The notes under the pieces are model-generated. The model saw only the letters and a list, made by a program, of their open reading frames with translations. It had not been told where the DNA came from and did not search any database. This document shows positions 7,090 through 15,054 of a DNA stretch of 45,153 nt, in pieces. Origin of the DNA: an uncultured Acidimicrobiales bacterium (lineage in GTDB: Bacteria > Actinomycetota > Acidimicrobiia > Acidimicrobiales > SZUA-35); the NCBI GenBank assembly GCA_937925335.1, contig CALEWY010000097.1, forward strand, positions 1 through 45,153. Direction: 5' to 3'. How positions within the stretch are numbered: position 1 is the stretch's first letter; every line of letters begins with the position of its first letter. The position numbers and the translations under genes were made by a program.

Positions 7090-8375
7090 CAGAATGCAGC
7101 ACCTCCGTGGTAGCGGCCCTCAGGGATGATGAAGCCCCGAACAAACGGGGCCATCGGGTGGTCGGAATCGGTCAATCGGTCGGCGATGGCGAGGAGTGCT
7201 TCGCCGAGCACCGTGCCGGGAACAGACAGCGTTCCATCGTCGGTGTGCGCTCCGAACATCCAATCGTTGAGATCGTCGTGATCGGGCGTTCCAGTGCCGG
7301 GCTGGGCGGCGATCGCCTCGTGGTAGTGCGTGCGAAGATCGTCGGCCAGGTGTCGGATGAGAAGTGGCATCTCGAAACGCCACTCGATCGTGTCGCCGGG
7401 TGGTTCGGTGAGCGAGGCGTCGCCCTCGGCGAGGGCAGCGATCACAGCCGCCACGTCGTCGACCTGCTCGGGCGCGGCACCGGTCGCTCCGAAGAGCGTT
7501 CGGCCTCGGGCCTTCCTCGTCTGCATCGCCCACGGTCGGAGGCTCGCAACCTCACCCGAAAGGCGACTTGTGAGCGACTCATCGATCGGGACCGCAAGGT
7601 TGAGCGGGCACACCCACGGTTGCTCGTCGTCGCTCGGCGCCACGTTCGGGTCGTCGCCCTCATAGTCGGCGAGGGTTGGTTCACTCGCGCTCTCGAGCAA
7701 GGCGAACGCCTGACGCATGACGTTCTTCTGGAACTCCGGGTCGGTCGCCGAACCCAGCGGTCGGCCGAGCGGGAACGGCACCCACAACGCTCGGGGTGGA
7801 GCGACCTGTTCGCTCTGCTCTCGGACGAGGCTGATCGCCACGCTGGCAACGCCTGAGCGTTCGATGTAGTGGCCGAGGGCGCTCACGGCGCCCGTACACA
7901 ACGGTCAAACGGGGACGAGCAGGACGACGTCGACCTCATCGGCCGCCAGAAGCCGTCCGACCTCGGTACCGGTGTCTTCGAACATCGCGGGGTTCGGCAT
8001 CGCCCCCATGAACGAGTAGTGCCAATTGGCGACCGCACCGATCTCGCCGTCGGCCGCCATCTCACGCAACCGGCCGAGCGGAAAGGAGATGTTCGGATCG
8101 TTCTGGAATGCGCTGCGATCGAAGTTCGTCGACACGTGAGTCATCACGAGATCGCCGAAGTCGGCGTTGCCGGGGATGATCCGATAGTCGAGCGCGCCGA
8201 ACGCAAACGGCTGATCGCTCCGCTGGTGCAACCCTGCCGTCGACACGATGGCCACCGTCGATTCCGACAGCGGTTTCGGTGTGATCCACGGCCCAGGCTC
8301 GAGACGAGGCATCGCCTTCGCCCATGTCAGAAGGCGTTCGCCTTCGGTGTCGTCGAGATCGCTCAGCCGGACCAT
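7089..8375 (-). CDS. Probable selenoprotein, glycine/sarcosine/betaine/proline reductase B-like (in-frame TGA = Sec157)
   Basis: Two open frames in the same register, 8375-7908 and 7904-7089, are separated only by TGA at 7905-7907. Read through, they give a 428-residue protein resembling the selenoprotein B (GrdB/PrdB) family. The first half has THVSTNFDRSAFQND, FPLGRLREMA and WHYSFMGA, all conserved features as I recall them. The junction reads LLVPV-U-PLCTGAVSALGHYIE, where the family places its redox selenocysteine (UxxC). A hairpin begins 11 nt after the TGA. Separate expression of the second half would need a TTG start without a ribosome binding site. TACCGT six bases before ATG 8375 suggests a leaderless promoter. 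The classical role is reductive cleavage of glycine or proline derivatives in anaerobes; in this aerobic setting the role is unknown, perhaps a thiol-type oxidoreductase. Alternatives are a genuine stop or a pseudogene. Confidence 0.75.
7877..7893 (-). promoter_or_regulatory. Candidate bacterial SECIS hairpin
   Basis: In the mRNA, GGGCGC and GCGCCC pair perfectly around the five-base loop CGUGA. The stem starts after 11 nt following the UGA and the loop after 17 nt, with G as the second loop base. These values fit the known bacterial SECIS pattern (loop 16-37 nt downstream, G among the first two loop bases). It lies inside the coding sequence, as bacterial SECIS elements do. Confidence 0.55.
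7905..7907 (-). other. Candidate selenocysteine codon (TGA)
   Basis: The TGA is codon 157 of the 7089-8375 frame. It is preceded by Val-Pro-Val and followed by Pro-Leu-Cys, giving a UxxC redox motif. Family similarity continues on both sides without a frame change, which argues for recoding rather than termination. Confidence 0.7.
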
Positions 8376-8381
8376 GGACGC

Positions 8382-8387
8382 ACGGTA
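8382..8387 (-). promoter_or_regulatory. Putative leaderless -10 box (TACCGT) for the selenoprotein gene
   Basis: TACCGT ends six bases before ATG 8375, within the 21-bp gap after the serine hydrolase stop. It could give the selenoprotein and monooxygenase genes their own promoter in addition to read-through. Confidence 0.4.
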
Positions 8388-8396
8388 GGCGGCGCT

Positions 8397-9569
8397 TTAG
8401 AGCGAGTTGTAAACGGCCGTCTCGAACTCGTAGAAGAGATCGAGCGTTCCCTGATCGGCAAACGGAAGCATCTGGCTCATGTAGGCGCCGGCGATTCCGT
8501 TGGTGCGGTCGATCCAGAAGAAGCAGTTCGAGAGTCCGGCCCACATGAGCGTGCCGGCCGGTCGCCCAGTCGAGGCCGCGACCTCGTTGATCTGGAAGGT
8601 CAAACCCCACGTCTTCGGGTCGCCGGGGAAGAACTCCGCATCAGCCGAGAACGGCGGCATGACGGTTTTGAGCTCCTTCACGCGCAGATCGCCCATGTTG
8701 TTCGATGCCATCTCGTGAACCGTCTCGGGCTTGAGCAGCCGGACACCATCGAGTTCGCCGTCGTTCAGGATCATCCGCATGAAGCGGCCGTAGTCCGACA
8801 TCGTTGAGTGCAGTCCACCGCCGCCCATCTCGAACTCGGGGTTCTCTGGTGCCGGTAGATCCATCGGAGCGAGTGAGCCGTCTTCCACTCGGCCATGAAT
8901 CGCCGAGGCTCGGGCCAACATGTCTGGCGAGTGAGCAAACGCGGTGTCGACCATGCCGAGCGGACCCGTGATGTTCTCCGAAACGAACTCGCCGAGTGTC
9001 TTGCCGGAGACTGCTTCGACCATTTGGCCAACCCAGTCGATGCCGATGCCGTACTCCCAGTGAGTGCCGGGCTGGAAGGTGAGCGGGGTGTTCAACCCCG
9101 CCTTTTGCAGTGACAACACGTTGGGTGTGCCAGTGGCTTCGTACCAACGGGCCATATCGGCGTTCCAGATGTCGTACACGTAGCCGGAGGTGTGCGTGAG
9201 GAGATGGCGCAACGTCACCGGTGTCGCAACCGGTTCGGTGATTGGCTGCCCATCATCGTCAAAGCCAATCAGCACACCATTCGAGCCGATTTCGGGACAG
9301 ATTGCCGACGCTGGAGTGTCGAGCCTGAGGGAACCCTGCTCGACGAGCATCATGGCTGCGGTGCCCGTGATGGGTTTGGTCATGGAGAAGATGGCGCCGA
9401 CGGTGTTGAACGACATGTCGACGCCACTGCCGATTTGGCGTTCGCCGAACCCGCCTTCGAAGCGAACACCCTCACGATCGACGACGAGCGCAGTGACACC
9501 GGCGGCAGCACCGCGTTCGACCCCCGCCTGAAGGGCGGATTGCAATGCAGCGCTGAGGGTGTCGTTCAT
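8397..9569 (-). CDS. Serine hydrolase, class C beta-lactamase / EstB-type esterase family
   Basis: This 390-residue protein has the SxxK motif in IFSMTKPITG, the expected nucleophile and general base of family VIII esterases and class C beta-lactamases. A later WEYGIGIDW may supply the catalytic Tyr, and THTSGYVYD is typical of the fold. No signal peptide is seen, so it is probably a cytoplasmic esterase or lactonase rather than a secreted beta-lactamase. ATG 9569 is preceded by AGGAG at a five-base spacing, which decides the start over the longer frame to 9863. It is probably first in an operon with the selenoprotein (21 bp away) and the monooxygenase; an esterase would fit hydrolysis of Baeyer-Villiger products. 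Confidence 0.85.
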   Translation of the reverse strand: MNDTLSAALQSALQAGVERGAAAGVTALVVDREGVRFEGGFGERQIGSGVDMSFNTVGAIFSMTKPITGTAAMMLVEQGSLRLDTPASAICPEIGSNGVLIGFDDDGQPITEPVATPVTLRHLLTHTSGYVYDIWNADMARWYEATGTPNVLSLQKAGLNTPLTFQPGTHWEYGIGIDWVGQMVEAVSGKTLGEFVSENITGPLGMVDTAFAHSPDMLARASAIHGRVEDGSLAPMDLPAPENPEFEMGGGGLHSTMSDYGRFMRMILNDGELDGVRLLKPETVHEMASNNMGDLRVKELKTVMPPFSADAEFFPGDPKTWGLTFQINEVAASTGRPAGTLMWAGLSNCFFWIDRTNGIAGAYMSQMLPFADQGTLDLFYEFETAVYNSL

Positions 9570-9609
9570 GGTGACTCCTGAGATGTCGTCGGTTCGGGTT
9601 CGTTGACGG

Positions 9610-9615
9610 ACGCTA
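9610..9615 (-). promoter_or_regulatory. Putative -10 box (TAGCGT) of the serine hydrolase operon
   Basis: The TAGCGT hexamer lies 40 bases before ATG 9569, leaving a short leader that contains AGGAG. No convincing -35 is visible. The rest of the 208-bp divergent gap (9570-9777) shows no other feature I can support. Confidence 0.3.
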
Positions 9616-9777
9616 CATCGCGCCGTCGGCGTGATCCATTGCGAGCAGCCTTTCCCACCACCTCTCGCCACGATGGCGCGGATCTGACCGACGGTTGTGT
9701 GTGAGGAGCTCCAAGAAGCCCGGAACGGAGCGGGAAACTGCTTCAGCAAGCAGCTGTCGGCGTCGATACACCATCTG

Positions 9778-10953
9778 ATGTCAGACCGGCGACTGAACGA
9801 CCACGAGCATGCTGAGCGTGCCCGGGTTGTGGAGATGAACGACCGTGTCGTTGGCGCGCTCACGCCGGTTTTCGTGTTGATCGGTGTCGTGCTTCTCGCT
9901 GCGGTGCCGTCCTATGGATGGATCATCATCGTTCCGCTTCTCATCGACGTGGTCAAAGGCAACATCGTCAGGATCATGACGAAGCACGTGGCTCGGCCTG
10001 ATCTCTTGTGCGCATACGACCAGTACACGAGCATCGTGTTCATCGGCATCGGTGTGTACGTCTCTGGCGGCGCAAGCTCGCCGTTCTTGCCCTTCCTGGC
10101 GATTCACGGCGCGCTGTTTCCGGTCATTTTCCCAAGGCGCTACATGCTCATCGGGTGTGGCACGCTCACGGCGGTCATCCTCCTCGCATCGACCGGCCCT
10201 GCGGCGTCATCGCCCAACGATGGTTGGTACCGCCTCGGCGTCGTGCTCTCGCTTGCGTTCGGTATCTGGGTGATCTCTCGGGAGCTGAAGCGGTCTGAAG
10301 TCTCGTATCGCTCGGCTTCTCTCGTTGACGAACTCACCGGGCTTGCCAATCGCCGAGCCTTCGACGACCAGTTCGATGCGGTGATCCAGCGTTTGACCGT
10401 TCGACCAGAACCCACGGCGTTGATCCTGTGCGACATCGACTTCTTTAAGTTGGTCAACGATGTGCACGGTCATGCGGTTGGCGATGATGTACTCGCCGCG
10501 GTCGGCGACGAGCTTGCCGACTCGTTCCGAGCCAGCGACGGCATCTACCGCATCGGTGGCGAGGAGTTCGCCTGCCTCTTACAAGGTGTTCCTGAAGACA
10601 TGGCCTTTGCGATGGCCGGCGTGTTGCGCGATCGCATCGCGTTGACCATGCCCGCCGGTCTCGAGATCACGATGTCGCTCGGCGTGGCGACGACGTCCGG
10701 TGGTGAAACAGGCGATGAGCTGTTCCGTCGCTCGGATCGAGCCCTGATGGAAGCGAAACGAACCGGCCGGAACAAGGTTGTGGCGGCTCGCCCGCAAGGC
10801 AGCGATGAACCCTCGGCCAGCAAACGAGCACCGAAGACGGGATCCGGCAAGACCGGCACGCCGGCGAACGCAGCAAGCTCCATCATCCCGACCAAGTCGA
10901 TGATCGCGGAGAACATCCGCCCGATCGGTTCGTCGAAGTCGACGGAAATCTAG
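9778..10953 (+). CDS. Membrane-bound diguanylate cyclase (GGDEF domain)
   Basis: The 391-residue protein has five or six predicted membrane helices in residues 25-170 and a C-terminal GGDEF domain. The active-site loop is GGEEF at residues 260-264. RASD lies five residues upstream, matching the RxxD inhibitory site, so feedback by cyclic di-GMP is likely. VDELTGLANRRAF and CDIDFFKLVND are standard. A polar, Ser/Lys-rich tail of about 50 residues follows and is not part of the catalytic fold. It should make cyclic di-GMP at the membrane in response to an unknown signal. The start is uncertain: ATG 9778 has no ribosome binding site, and GTG 9697 is in frame. Confidence 0.88.
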   Translation: MSDRRLNDHEHAERARVVEMNDRVVGALTPVFVLIGVVLLAAVPSYGWIIIVPLLIDVVKGNIVRIMTKHVARPDLLCAYDQYTSIVFIGIGVYVSGGASSPFLPFLAIHGALFPVIFPRRYMLIGCGTLTAVILLASTGPAASSPNDGWYRLGVVLSLAFGIWVISRELKRSEVSYRSASLVDELTGLANRRAFDDQFDAVIQRLTVRPEPTALILCDIDFFKLVNDVHGHAVGDDVLAAVGDELADSFRASDGIYRIGGEEFACLLQGVPEDMAFAMAGVLRDRIALTMPAGLEITMSLGVATTSGGETGDELFRRSDRALMEAKRTGRNKVVAARPQGSDEPSASKRAPKTGSGKTGTPANAASSIIPTKSMIAENIRPIGSSKSTEI

Positions 10954-10970
10954 GCTCCCCGCCGAAGCGT

Positions 10971-10976
10971 TACGCT
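10971..10976 (+). promoter_or_regulatory. Putative leaderless -10 box (TACGCT) for the HNH-like gene
   Basis: TACGCT ends six bases before ATG 10983 and there is no ribosome binding site. It is within the 29-bp gap after the cyclase gene. Confidence 0.4.
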
Positions 10977-10982
10977 CGGCCG

Positions 10983-11435
10983 ATGGCGATGATCGACGAG
11001 GTTGGCGAGCGAGACGGCTGGCGCTGTTGGATCTGTGACGAAGCAGTCGAGCCTGACCGATCGGTCAACGACGATCGTGGCCCAAGCGTCGACGCACGAA
11101 CGACGTCAAAGAAGGCAAAGAAGGCCAAAAACAAGACGGCGAAGCCGCCCCGGCTGGCGCACCGGGGGTGTAACACCGGCAAGGGCAACACCGATGCGGT
11201 GATCGCCTGGCCAGACGAGCTGTTTTTGATCGATCCGGTCCCGATCATCCCAGCCATCGATCGGCTTGCGGCCAAGGGAGGTCGAGAGATCATGGCCCGG
11301 TGCCCGACCGAAGCCGACGCCGCCGATGCTGCAGCGTGGATCCTCGACCGGGTCAGCCGCCTTGAACCACAGCTCAGTGTTGAGGCCGAGGTCCAAGAAG
11401 GCGGCGGGCAGTATCTCGTCGCCCTTGCGACCTAG
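10983..11435 (+). CDS. HNH-like protein of unknown activity
   Basis: This is a 150-residue protein. GWRCWICDEAV supplies a Cys pair, and LAHRGCNTGKGN resembles the last HNH segment with its Asn. The middle part, where family members usually have a VDH-type His, reads PSVDART and is followed by a Lys-rich stretch of KKAKKAKNK. The catalytic His may therefore be lost or shifted. The C-terminal half is acidic and without recognised motifs. It could be a degraded homing-type nuclease or a nucleic-acid-binding protein. I do not assign a biological role. Confidence 0.6.
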   Translation: MAMIDEVGERDGWRCWICDEAVEPDRSVNDDRGPSVDARTTSKKAKKAKNKTAKPPRLAHRGCNTGKGNTDAVIAWPDELFLIDPVPIIPAIDRLAAKGGREIMARCPTEADAADAAAWILDRVSRLEPQLSVEAEVQEGGGQYLVALAT

Positions 11436-11487
11436 GTGTTTTGAGCATGGCCTGGCGCGACCGTCGAACGACGAGGACCGCGCTGCG

Positions 11488-12555
11488 CTAGTCGATGGTC
11501 ACGACAAACGCGTCGCTCGGATCGGCCTTCCCGTCCAGCACTTCCATGTAGGTCTGTTCCGCGCCATCGACGCCCGTACGGTCGACCACGGTGATCCAGT
11601 CCGAAACAACGGGCAAGAACGCGTTCCACGAAGCGGAGAACCGCTCTTGCAGGCCATCAGATCCCCAATCGGCGTTTCGTTTCACGATCTGGTCTGGAGC
11701 GAAGAAGAGCGCTGGCGTCGGACCGGGCAATGCAGCATCGCCACCAAGCTCGCCCCAGTGCGTTCCGCCCACCTGAACGCTCGACGTCAGGCCGCCACAC
11801 TGCGTGTGCACGGCGAGCCGAACACCGGCGTCGCCGGCCATGTCGACATAGACGGTGGCCTCTTCGCCATCGAGTTGCTCGATCTGGTCATAGGTCAGGA
11901 CACGGTCGTAGGAGCCGAGTCCTTCGACGAACTCGAGGTTGCCGGCGGACGTGAGCCCAACAACTTCGGGTCGTTCGGCGCGGCTGGCGATGAGATGAGC
12001 CAAGCCGAACGCGGTCTTTGACGAGGCACTCGACAGCACGACGCGGCCAGCGTCGAACCACGCGTTGTCGTCGAGCCAATCGTCGAGGACGAAGTCGGTC
12101 ATGAAGAGCGGCCGGAACAACATCTGAAGCGCCTCGGTATCGGCGGAATACACCGGATCAGCCGCGCAACGGGTGTAGCCGTTGTAGGCGGGAGGCAGAA
12201 CCGAGCGGTGAGCCGTTGCGTCGGTGAAACCACCGTCGGAGACCCTGGTGGGTGTCACGATGAGGTCAGGCCCCATCGGGAGGTAGCCGTAGACGAGCTC
12301 GCCCTCTTCGAGCGTCGTGCCGTTGGCGTCGATGACCTCGGCAAAGCCCCACACCGGAACACGGCCCCACCCTTCCTCGGCAGGGAAGAACGACCAATAC
12401 GACATGAGATCGCCAAACACCGCATAGGTGATGTTGTTTGCGCTGAAGCCGTAGCGGCGAACCGCAAGGCGGGCTTCACCCTCGGCCAGTTCGGCAGGTG
12501 CCGACTCGACGACGCGAGTTGCACGGATATCGGAGCGATCGACTTCGAAGAACAT
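11488..12555 (-). CDS. DUF2855 family protein
   Basis: The 355-residue protein matches the DUF2855 family as I recall it: VRRYGFSANNITYAVFGD and YWSFFPAEEGWGRVPVWGFAEV near the N-terminus, then LSSASSKTAFGLAHL and VYVDMAGD in the middle. The pattern resembles a divergent medium-chain dehydrogenase/reductase with an NAD(P) region but no zinc ligands that I can identify. No reaction is known to me for the family. ATG 12555 is set by TAGCGT seven bases upstream. It diverges from the nitroreductase gene, whose box lies about 90 bp away. Confidence 0.75.
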   Translation of the reverse strand: MFFEVDRSDIRATRVVESAPAELAEGEARLAVRRYGFSANNITYAVFGDLMSYWSFFPAEEGWGRVPVWGFAEVIDANGTTLEEGELVYGYLPMGPDLIVTPTRVSDGGFTDATAHRSVLPPAYNGYTRCAADPVYSADTEALQMLFRPLFMTDFVLDDWLDDNAWFDAGRVVLSSASSKTAFGLAHLIASRAERPEVVGLTSAGNLEFVEGLGSYDRVLTYDQIEQLDGEEATVYVDMAGDAGVRLAVHTQCGGLTSSVQVGGTHWGELGGDAALPGPTPALFFAPDQIVKRNADWGSDGLQERFSASWNAFLPVVSDWITVVDRTGVDGAEQTYMEVLDGKADPSDAFVVTID

Positions 12556-12562
12556 GGATGCA

Positions 12563-12568
12563 ACGCTA
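12563..12568 (-). promoter_or_regulatory. Putative leaderless -10 box (TAGCGT) for the DUF2855 gene
   Basis: TAGCGT ends seven bases before ATG 12555 on the minus strand, without a ribosome binding site. Confidence 0.45.
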
Positions 12569-12658
12569 CGCCAGACGACGACGCGTGCTCGCAACGAGCT
12601 TGCGACCGTGGCCAAACGGGTGGGTGTCGGTCAGCTGGAGCACGCGTCGCTCGACACC

Positions 12659-12664
12659 TACGGT
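12659..12664 (+). promoter_or_regulatory. Putative leaderless -10 box (TACGGT) for the second nitroreductase
   Basis: TACGGT ends six bases before ATG 12671. This favours that start over the in-frame ATG 12554, which would overlap the divergent DUF2855 start. Confidence 0.4.
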
Positions 12665-12670
12665 GAGTCG

Positions 12671-13351
12671 ATGGAGCTCTATGACGCCATGCGAACCAAT
12701 CCGTCGTGCCGGTACTTCACCGATGCGCCGGTTGACGACGAGACGCTCCACCGCATCTTCGACCATGCCCGGTTCGCGTCGTCCGGCGGGAACCGTCAGG
12801 GCTGGCGAACCGTGGTGGTTCGAGAAGCAGCGACGAAACGGCGGCTTGCTGAACTGCACGCCAAGCAGTGGGATCACTACGTGTCTCACGCCCGAGACGG
12901 TGTCGTCGGATTCCAAACGTCGGACGCCCAAACCAAGATGGAGTCCTACAACCCGACCCAGCACCGATTGGACCGGACGGACGACTTCACGAAGTCTCTC
13001 GCCGACGTACCCGTTCTGCTCGTCTGCTGCATCGAGTTGTGGACGCTCGCCGTGACGGACTCCGAACTGGATCGTCAGAGCATCGTTGGCGGCGGTTCGC
13101 TCTACACGTTCGTCCAGAACGTCTTGCTCGGTTGCCGCAACGAAGGGCTGGGCTCAGCACTGACAACGCTGTTGGCAGCAGAGGAAGCCGAGGTCGCAGA
13201 ACTGCTTGATCTCCCAGACGAGGTCGCGGTCGGCGCCCTCGTTGCCGTCGGCTGGCCTGTGCCGGAGAAGCAATACACAAAGCTGAGCCGCAAGCCGGTG
13301 TCAGAGGTGGTCTTCGCCGAGCGATATGGCAAACCGTTCGGTTCGATCTGA
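12671..13351 (+). CDS. Nitroreductase family protein (second copy type)
   Basis: This 226-residue FMN enzyme begins ELYDAMRTNPSCRYF and has ARFASSGGNRQGWR, the family's flavin-binding segment. The C-terminal part includes LLGCRNEGLGSALTTL and ALVAVGWPVPEKQY. Members often act on nitroaromatics, enones or dehalogenation substrates; the function here is unknown. Starting at 12671 rather than 12554 gives the usual N-terminus and agrees with the TACGGT box. It is convergent with the rhodanese gene, with only 17 bases between stop codons. Confidence 0.85.
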   Translation: MELYDAMRTNPSCRYFTDAPVDDETLHRIFDHARFASSGGNRQGWRTVVVREAATKRRLAELHAKQWDHYVSHARDGVVGFQTSDAQTKMESYNPTQHRLDRTDDFTKSLADVPVLLVCCIELWTLAVTDSELDRQSIVGGGSLYTFVQNVLLGCRNEGLGSALTTLLAAEEAEVAELLDLPDEVAVGALVAVGWPVPEKQYTKLSRKPVSEVVFAERYGKPFGSI

Positions 13352-13357
13352 ACGGTT
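13332..13357. terminator. Hairpin at convergent gene ends, possible terminator
   Basis: AACCGTTC and GAACGGTT form a perfect 8-bp stem with a 10-base loop that spans the nitroreductase stop codon. No T-tract follows, so classical intrinsic termination is doubtful. Confidence 0.3.
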
Positions 13358-13368
13358 CCCCGACGGCA

Positions 13369-15054
13369 TCAGCCCTCGGCGAACGTCGGGAAGAAGACCG
13401 TGGGATCGCGATCGAGCTGATCGACCAGCGCAATCTCCCACGTCAAGTAGTTCTGCATGTGCTCGGCCGGGACGCCATCGTCGTGGTCGTAGGGCTTGTA
13501 CCAAACGTCGTTTGCTTCGGTCGTTGGATTGGTGAAACCCGGCTCCATCGGGTGTCCGGCATGATTCCACGCCCGATTCCCACCTTCGAGCACGAGGATC
13601 TCGGCGTCCGGCCACGCCTGCGCGGCTTCGGGCGCAGCCAGCGATGCGACGAGCGAATCGCTCGATGTCAGCACGACGGTTGAGGCCGCACCCATCGTTT
13701 CACGAGCCTCGTCGAGCCGGCTACGGACGCCCCACCACGCACCAGAGATGTGGCCCTTCTTGCGGTACTTGAGGCTCGTTCCGAGATCGAGAACGGTCAC
13801 ATCGCCAGCGTCGAGACGGGCGGCGAGATCGGCCACGGAAATCAGCGCCACCTCAGGGAGTGGAGTGCCATCGACGCGTGCGGCGCGAACGGATTCGGTC
13901 GCGAGCTCTTGAGCGCTACTTGCTGCGTCGAGGACAACGTCATCGAGAACAACGGCATCGAGGACAACGTCGTCGAGAACAACGGCATCGTCCCAGCCGA
14001 GTTGACGAAGCCACGATGCGGTCATGGTGGCGCGCACGCCGTCGTCATCGATGAGAACCAATCGTGCGTTCCAGGTCGCGACGTATTCGTCGGTTGCCTG
14101 CACGAGTTGGCCGCCCGGCGCGCTCACACTGCCAGGAAGATGGCCTGCGGCAAACTCCTCCGGTGTGCGCACGTCGAGCAAGTAGGTCGTTCGATCAGCA
14201 TCTGCCTGCCACGCAGCGACTTGATCGTGATCGACCGAAACGACGCCGAATCGCTTTCCTACCGATGCAGCTGCGGCCTGCGACCATTCTTGGCTCGATG
14301 GCGACGGATCAGGAGCGTGGGTTGTGTGGCCCCGTGCAACCTCGTATCCGGCGAGTTCCCACCCCATGGTTCCGTTCTCGAGCGCCACGACTCGGTTCTC
14401 GAGCCCTGCGTTCACGAGTGATTGGCAACCAATGATGCTGCGTGTGCGGCCGGCGCAGTTGACGACCACGAGCGTGTCGTGGCTCGGAGCCATTTCCTTC
14501 ACGCGGTGTACCAGTTCCGCTCCTGGGCAATCGGTGCCAGTGGGGATGCTCATGTTGGTGAACTCGGGCATCGGGCGTGAATCGAGGATGACCATGTCAG
14601 CTTTGGCGTCGATCAGCGCCTTCACCTCGGCGGCCGGCATCCGAGGCGTGCCGTACTCGTGTTCGACGAACTCGCCAAATGCCTTCGACGGCACGTTCAC
14701 TCCGGAGTACAACTCGCCACCGGCTTGCGCCCACGCTGCCGTCCCGCCGGAAAGGACCGAAACGTTGGTCCATCCGAGCTCGACCGCTCGCTGGGCCGCA
14801 GCGACGGCGAGACCTTCCGGAGCGCTGGCCGTCGTCGAGGTTCCGTCGTCACACCACACGATGCGAGTCGTGCGACGAGGCACCAACCGCGGAAGCATCA
14901 ACTCGAGCTGGGAGAGGGGTACCGATGCGGCGTGGAAGAGATGCGAATCGAAGTAGACGCCCTGCTCTCGTGCATCGAGGATGGCGATTTCGGCCGGTGA
15001 GTCGTGATTGCTCAGCTCAGCGATCAGGGCCGAAGCCTCAAGGGTTGCGATCAT
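13369..15054 (-). CDS. Four-domain rhodanese-like sulfurtransferase
   Basis: The 561-residue cytoplasmic protein contains four rhodanese modules at roughly residues 1-115, 140-245, 270-365 and 405-505. The first two keep candidate sulfur-carrier cysteines: Cys68 in IVWCDDG and Cys200 in VVNCAGRTRS. The third and fourth have Asp or Ser at the matching place (LIDDDG, LTSSDS) and are probably non-catalytic. Between them sits a VVLDD/VVLDA repeat made by a 30-bp DNA duplication. It directly follows the cupin dioxygenase gene with no spacer, so it likely handles persulfide or thiosulfate sulfur linked to that enzyme. The C-terminal tail after the last module ends in an aromatic-rich segment. Confidence 0.85.
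   Translation of the reverse strand: MIATLEASALIAELSNHDSPAEIAILDAREQGVYFDSHLFHAASVPLSQLELMLPRLVPRRTTRIVWCDDGTSTTASAPEGLAVAAAQRAVELGWTNVSVLSGGTAAWAQAGGELYSGVNVPSKAFGEFVEHEYGTPRMPAAEVKALIDAKADMVILDSRPMPEFTNMSIPTGTDCPGAELVHRVKEMAPSHDTLVVVNCAGRTRSIIGCQSLVNAGLENRVVALENGTMGWELAGYEVARGHTTHAPDPSPSSQEWSQAAAASVGKRFGVVSVDHDQVAAWQADADRTTYLLDVRTPEEFAAGHLPGSVSAPGGQLVQATDEYVATWNARLVLIDDDGVRATMTASWLRQLGWDDAVVLDDVVLDAVVLDDVVLDAASSAQELATESVRAARVDGTPLPEVALISVADLAARLDAGDVTVLDLGTSLKYRKKGHISGAWWGVRSRLDEARETMGAASTVVLTSSDSLVASLAAPEAAQAWPDAEILVLEGGNRAWNHAGHPMEPGFTNPTTEANDVWYKPYDHDDGVPAEHMQNYLTWEIALVDQLDRDPTVFFPTFAEG
13928..13987 (-). repeat. In-frame 2 x 30-bp tandem repeat in the rhodanese gene
   Basis: Two 30-bp units differ at one base, and each consists of two related 15-bp halves. 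They encode the repeated VVLDD-VVLDA peptide in the linker after the third rhodanese module. The length is a multiple of three, so copy number can vary without breaking the frame. Confidence 0.8.

Noticed and set aside
7089-7901. Separate 270-residue gene starting at TTG 7901
   Set aside because: It has no ribosome binding site, its start is a TTG two codons after the in-frame TGA, and the upstream frame supplies the missing N-terminal half of the same family.
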